In this document: one piece after another, positions 6,256 to 6,676 of the stretch
Layout: every line of letters begins with the position of its first letter
How positions within the stretch are numbered: position 1 is the stretch's first letter
NCBI GenBank assembly: GCA_945829445.1
Contig: CALZUY010000107.1
Coordinates: 1-6,676, forward strand
Source of the DNA: Butyricicoccus_A sp945486175
Lineage (GTDB): Bacteria; Bacillota; Clostridia; Oscillospirales; Butyricicoccaceae
Reading direction: 5' to 3'
Length of the DNA stretch: 6,676 nucleotides
Notes under the pieces: model-generated
What the model saw: the letters and a program-made list of their open reading frames with translations, nothing else
What the model was told of the DNA's origin: nothing
The model's database searches: none
Program-made: the position numbers and the translations under genes

Positions 6256-6282
6256 AAGACCCGGCGATGAACACCGGGTCTT
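6256..6282 (-). terminator. First intrinsic terminator of the ferredoxin transcript
   Basis: On the - strand AAGACCCGG and CCGGGTCTT form a 9-bp stem (6274-6282 and 6256-6264) with a 9-base loop, followed by a pyrimidine-rich TCTCTTTT tail. It begins 22 bases after the ferredoxin stop. The interrupted T tract makes it weaker than the next hairpin. Confidence 0.78.
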
Positions 6283-6303
6283 CCATACGTGCATAAGTAA
6301 GAA

Positions 6304-6474
6304 TTACGCCTGAGCAATAGCGCCAACCGGGCAGTTGCCAGCGCAGGAACCACAATCGATGCAAGCGCCTGCGTCGATTACATAGCTGCTGTCGCCCTGA
6401 GAGATAGCGCCAACCGGGCACTCGCCTGCGCAAGAACCACAGCTGATGCAAGCATCACTAATCTGATAAGCCAT
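6304..6474 (-). CDS. fdx: Clostridial-type 2[4Fe-4S] ferredoxin
   Basis: This 56-residue acidic protein carries two copies of the motif C-x2-C-x2-C-x3-C-P. The first uses C9, C12, C15 and C19; the second C38, C41, C44 and C48. Each cysteine quartet with its partner half binds one [4Fe-4S] cluster, and the whole matches the small bacterial ferredoxins of about 55 residues. It acts in the cytoplasm as a low-potential electron carrier, in anaerobic fermenters typically between pyruvate:ferredoxin oxidoreductase, hydrogenase and electron-bifurcating enzymes. The ATG at 6474 has AGGAGGTG (6483-6490) 8 bases upstream, close to the ideal site; a longer in-frame start at 6519 would place that site inside the gene. 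The acidic protein has no extension or zinc site. The two halves are about 86% identical over 50 bases at the DNA level. It forms a single-gene transcript with its own promoter and two terminators, suiting high expression. Confidence 0.96.
   Translation of the reverse strand: MAYQISDACISCGSCAGECPVGAISQGDSSYVIDAGACIDCGSCAGNCPVGAIAQA
6317..6366 (-). repeat. Ferredoxin internal repeat, C-terminal cluster half
   Basis: This 50-base unit encodes the second cysteine cluster region and matches 6404-6453 at 43 of 50 positions. The last 17 bases of the unit on the - strand are identical. Confidence 0.8.
6404..6453 (-). repeat. Ferredoxin internal repeat, N-terminal cluster half
   Basis: Partner of the unit at 6317-6366, encoding the first cysteine cluster. 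The spacing of 87 bases equals 29 codons, matching the C9-to-C38 offset in the protein. Confidence 0.8.
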
Positions 6475-6507
6475 TTGTGTAGCACCTCCTGTAATGATTT
6501 CTTCTAT

Positions 6508-6535
6508 ATTGTACCACAAAGCGGGAAAAAAACAA
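6508..6535 (-). promoter_or_regulatory. Extended -10 promoter of the ferredoxin gene
   Basis: On the - strand TACAAT (6508-6513) is preceded by TGG, giving an extended -10 element. A weak -35 TTGTTT (6530-6535) lies 16 bases further up. Transcription would start near 6501, giving a leader of about 27 bases with the AGGAGGTG site inside. Confidence 0.78.
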
Positions 6536-6541
6536 CTCCAT

Positions 6542-6553
6542 TTTTGGAACTTA
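6542..6553 (+). repeat. 12-bp motif TTTTGGAACTTA, copy B (upstream of ferredoxin promoter)
   Basis: The + strand reads TTTTGGAACTTA, the inverted partner of 5977-5988. It starts 6 bases above the ferredoxin -35 box, where an activator could contact RNA polymerase. It could equally serve the + strand gene beginning at 6642. Confidence 0.5.
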
Positions 6554-6641
6554 CAGAAAAAAGAAATTCAAAAAGGTACGTCTAAAAGCGGAAAAACCGG
6601 GTAAAGATAAATCAGGAAGCAAAGGAAAGTGAGGGAAAGCG

Positions 6642-6676
6642 ATGGAATTTCAGGGCTCATTTGATGCCGGGGCAAG
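6642..6676 (+). CDS. Start of an unidentified + strand gene (partial)
   Basis: An ATG at 6642 opens a frame that continues to the window's end without a stop, giving MEFQGSFDAGA. GAGGG (6631-6635) lies 6 bases upstream, a moderate ribosome site. The gene diverges from the ferredoxin. Eleven residues are too few to name a family, and a chance ATG cannot be excluded. No clear + strand promoter is visible in 6475-6641, a mostly purine-rich stretch. Confidence 0.4.
   Translation, partial: MEFQGSFDAGA

Noticed and set aside
6049..6270. A 73-codon + strand frame in the antiporter-ferredoxin gap
   Set aside because: It starts with GTG, has no good ribosome site and reads through the terminator hairpin; a lysine-rich start reflects the A-rich DNA.
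6546..6582. GGAAC followed later by CGTC, like an ECF sigma promoter on the + strand
   Set aside because: The spacing is 28 bases instead of about 16-17, so it does not form a promoter of that class.

Overview
The window joins two unrelated blocks. Positions 1 to about 4672 carry the right-hand end of a tailed-phage structural (late) operon on the + strand. Positions 4694 to 6676 look like ordinary bacterial chromosome: a CPA2-type Na+/H+ antiporter and a small 2[4Fe-4S] ferredoxin, both on the - strand, and the first codons of an unidentified + strand gene. High GC in coding DNA, strong AAGGAGG-type ribosome sites, an AT-rich intergenic region with Gram-positive-style promoters, and a clostridial-type ferredoxin suggest an anaerobic Clostridia gut bacterium, perhaps Oscillospiraceae/Butyricicoccaceae-like. 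The taxon is inference, not proof.

Phage block. The order is portal C-terminus, scaffold, major capsid protein, small head-tail adaptor, large beta-propeller-like tail-hub/stabilisation protein, and a helical coiled-coil protein. This resembles the P22-like (short-tailed) order portal, scaffold, coat, gp4, gp10, gp26. Genes are tightly packed, with 4- to 16-bp gaps or a 4-bp ATGA overlap, so they are probably one transcript. The exception is the gap after the capsid gene, which holds a hairpin and leads to a TTG-started gene. The capsid protein ends in an Ig-like domain of the chitobiase/hexosaminidase C-terminal type, probably displayed on the capsid surface. The operon stops at a strong bidirectional terminator, with no tail fibre, lysis or integrase gene to the right, so the element's edge probably lies close to 4630-4690.

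Host block. The antiporter (DD motif, no regulatory C-terminal domain) has a near-consensus sigma-A promoter (TTGATT-17-TATAAT). The ferredoxin has an extended -10 promoter, a perfect ribosome site and two tandem - strand terminators. A 12-bp motif, TTTTGGAACTTA, occurs in opposite orientations inside the antiporter promoter and just upstream of the ferredoxin promoter, hinting at shared control. The 413-base gap between the two genes holds promoter, terminator and repeat signals but no convincing gene.

I saw no tRNA, rRNA, CRISPR array or insertion sequence. The most useful things to follow up are the compact tail-fibre-less capsid operon next to a host gene, the Ig-like capsid extension, and the motif shared by the two host promoters.
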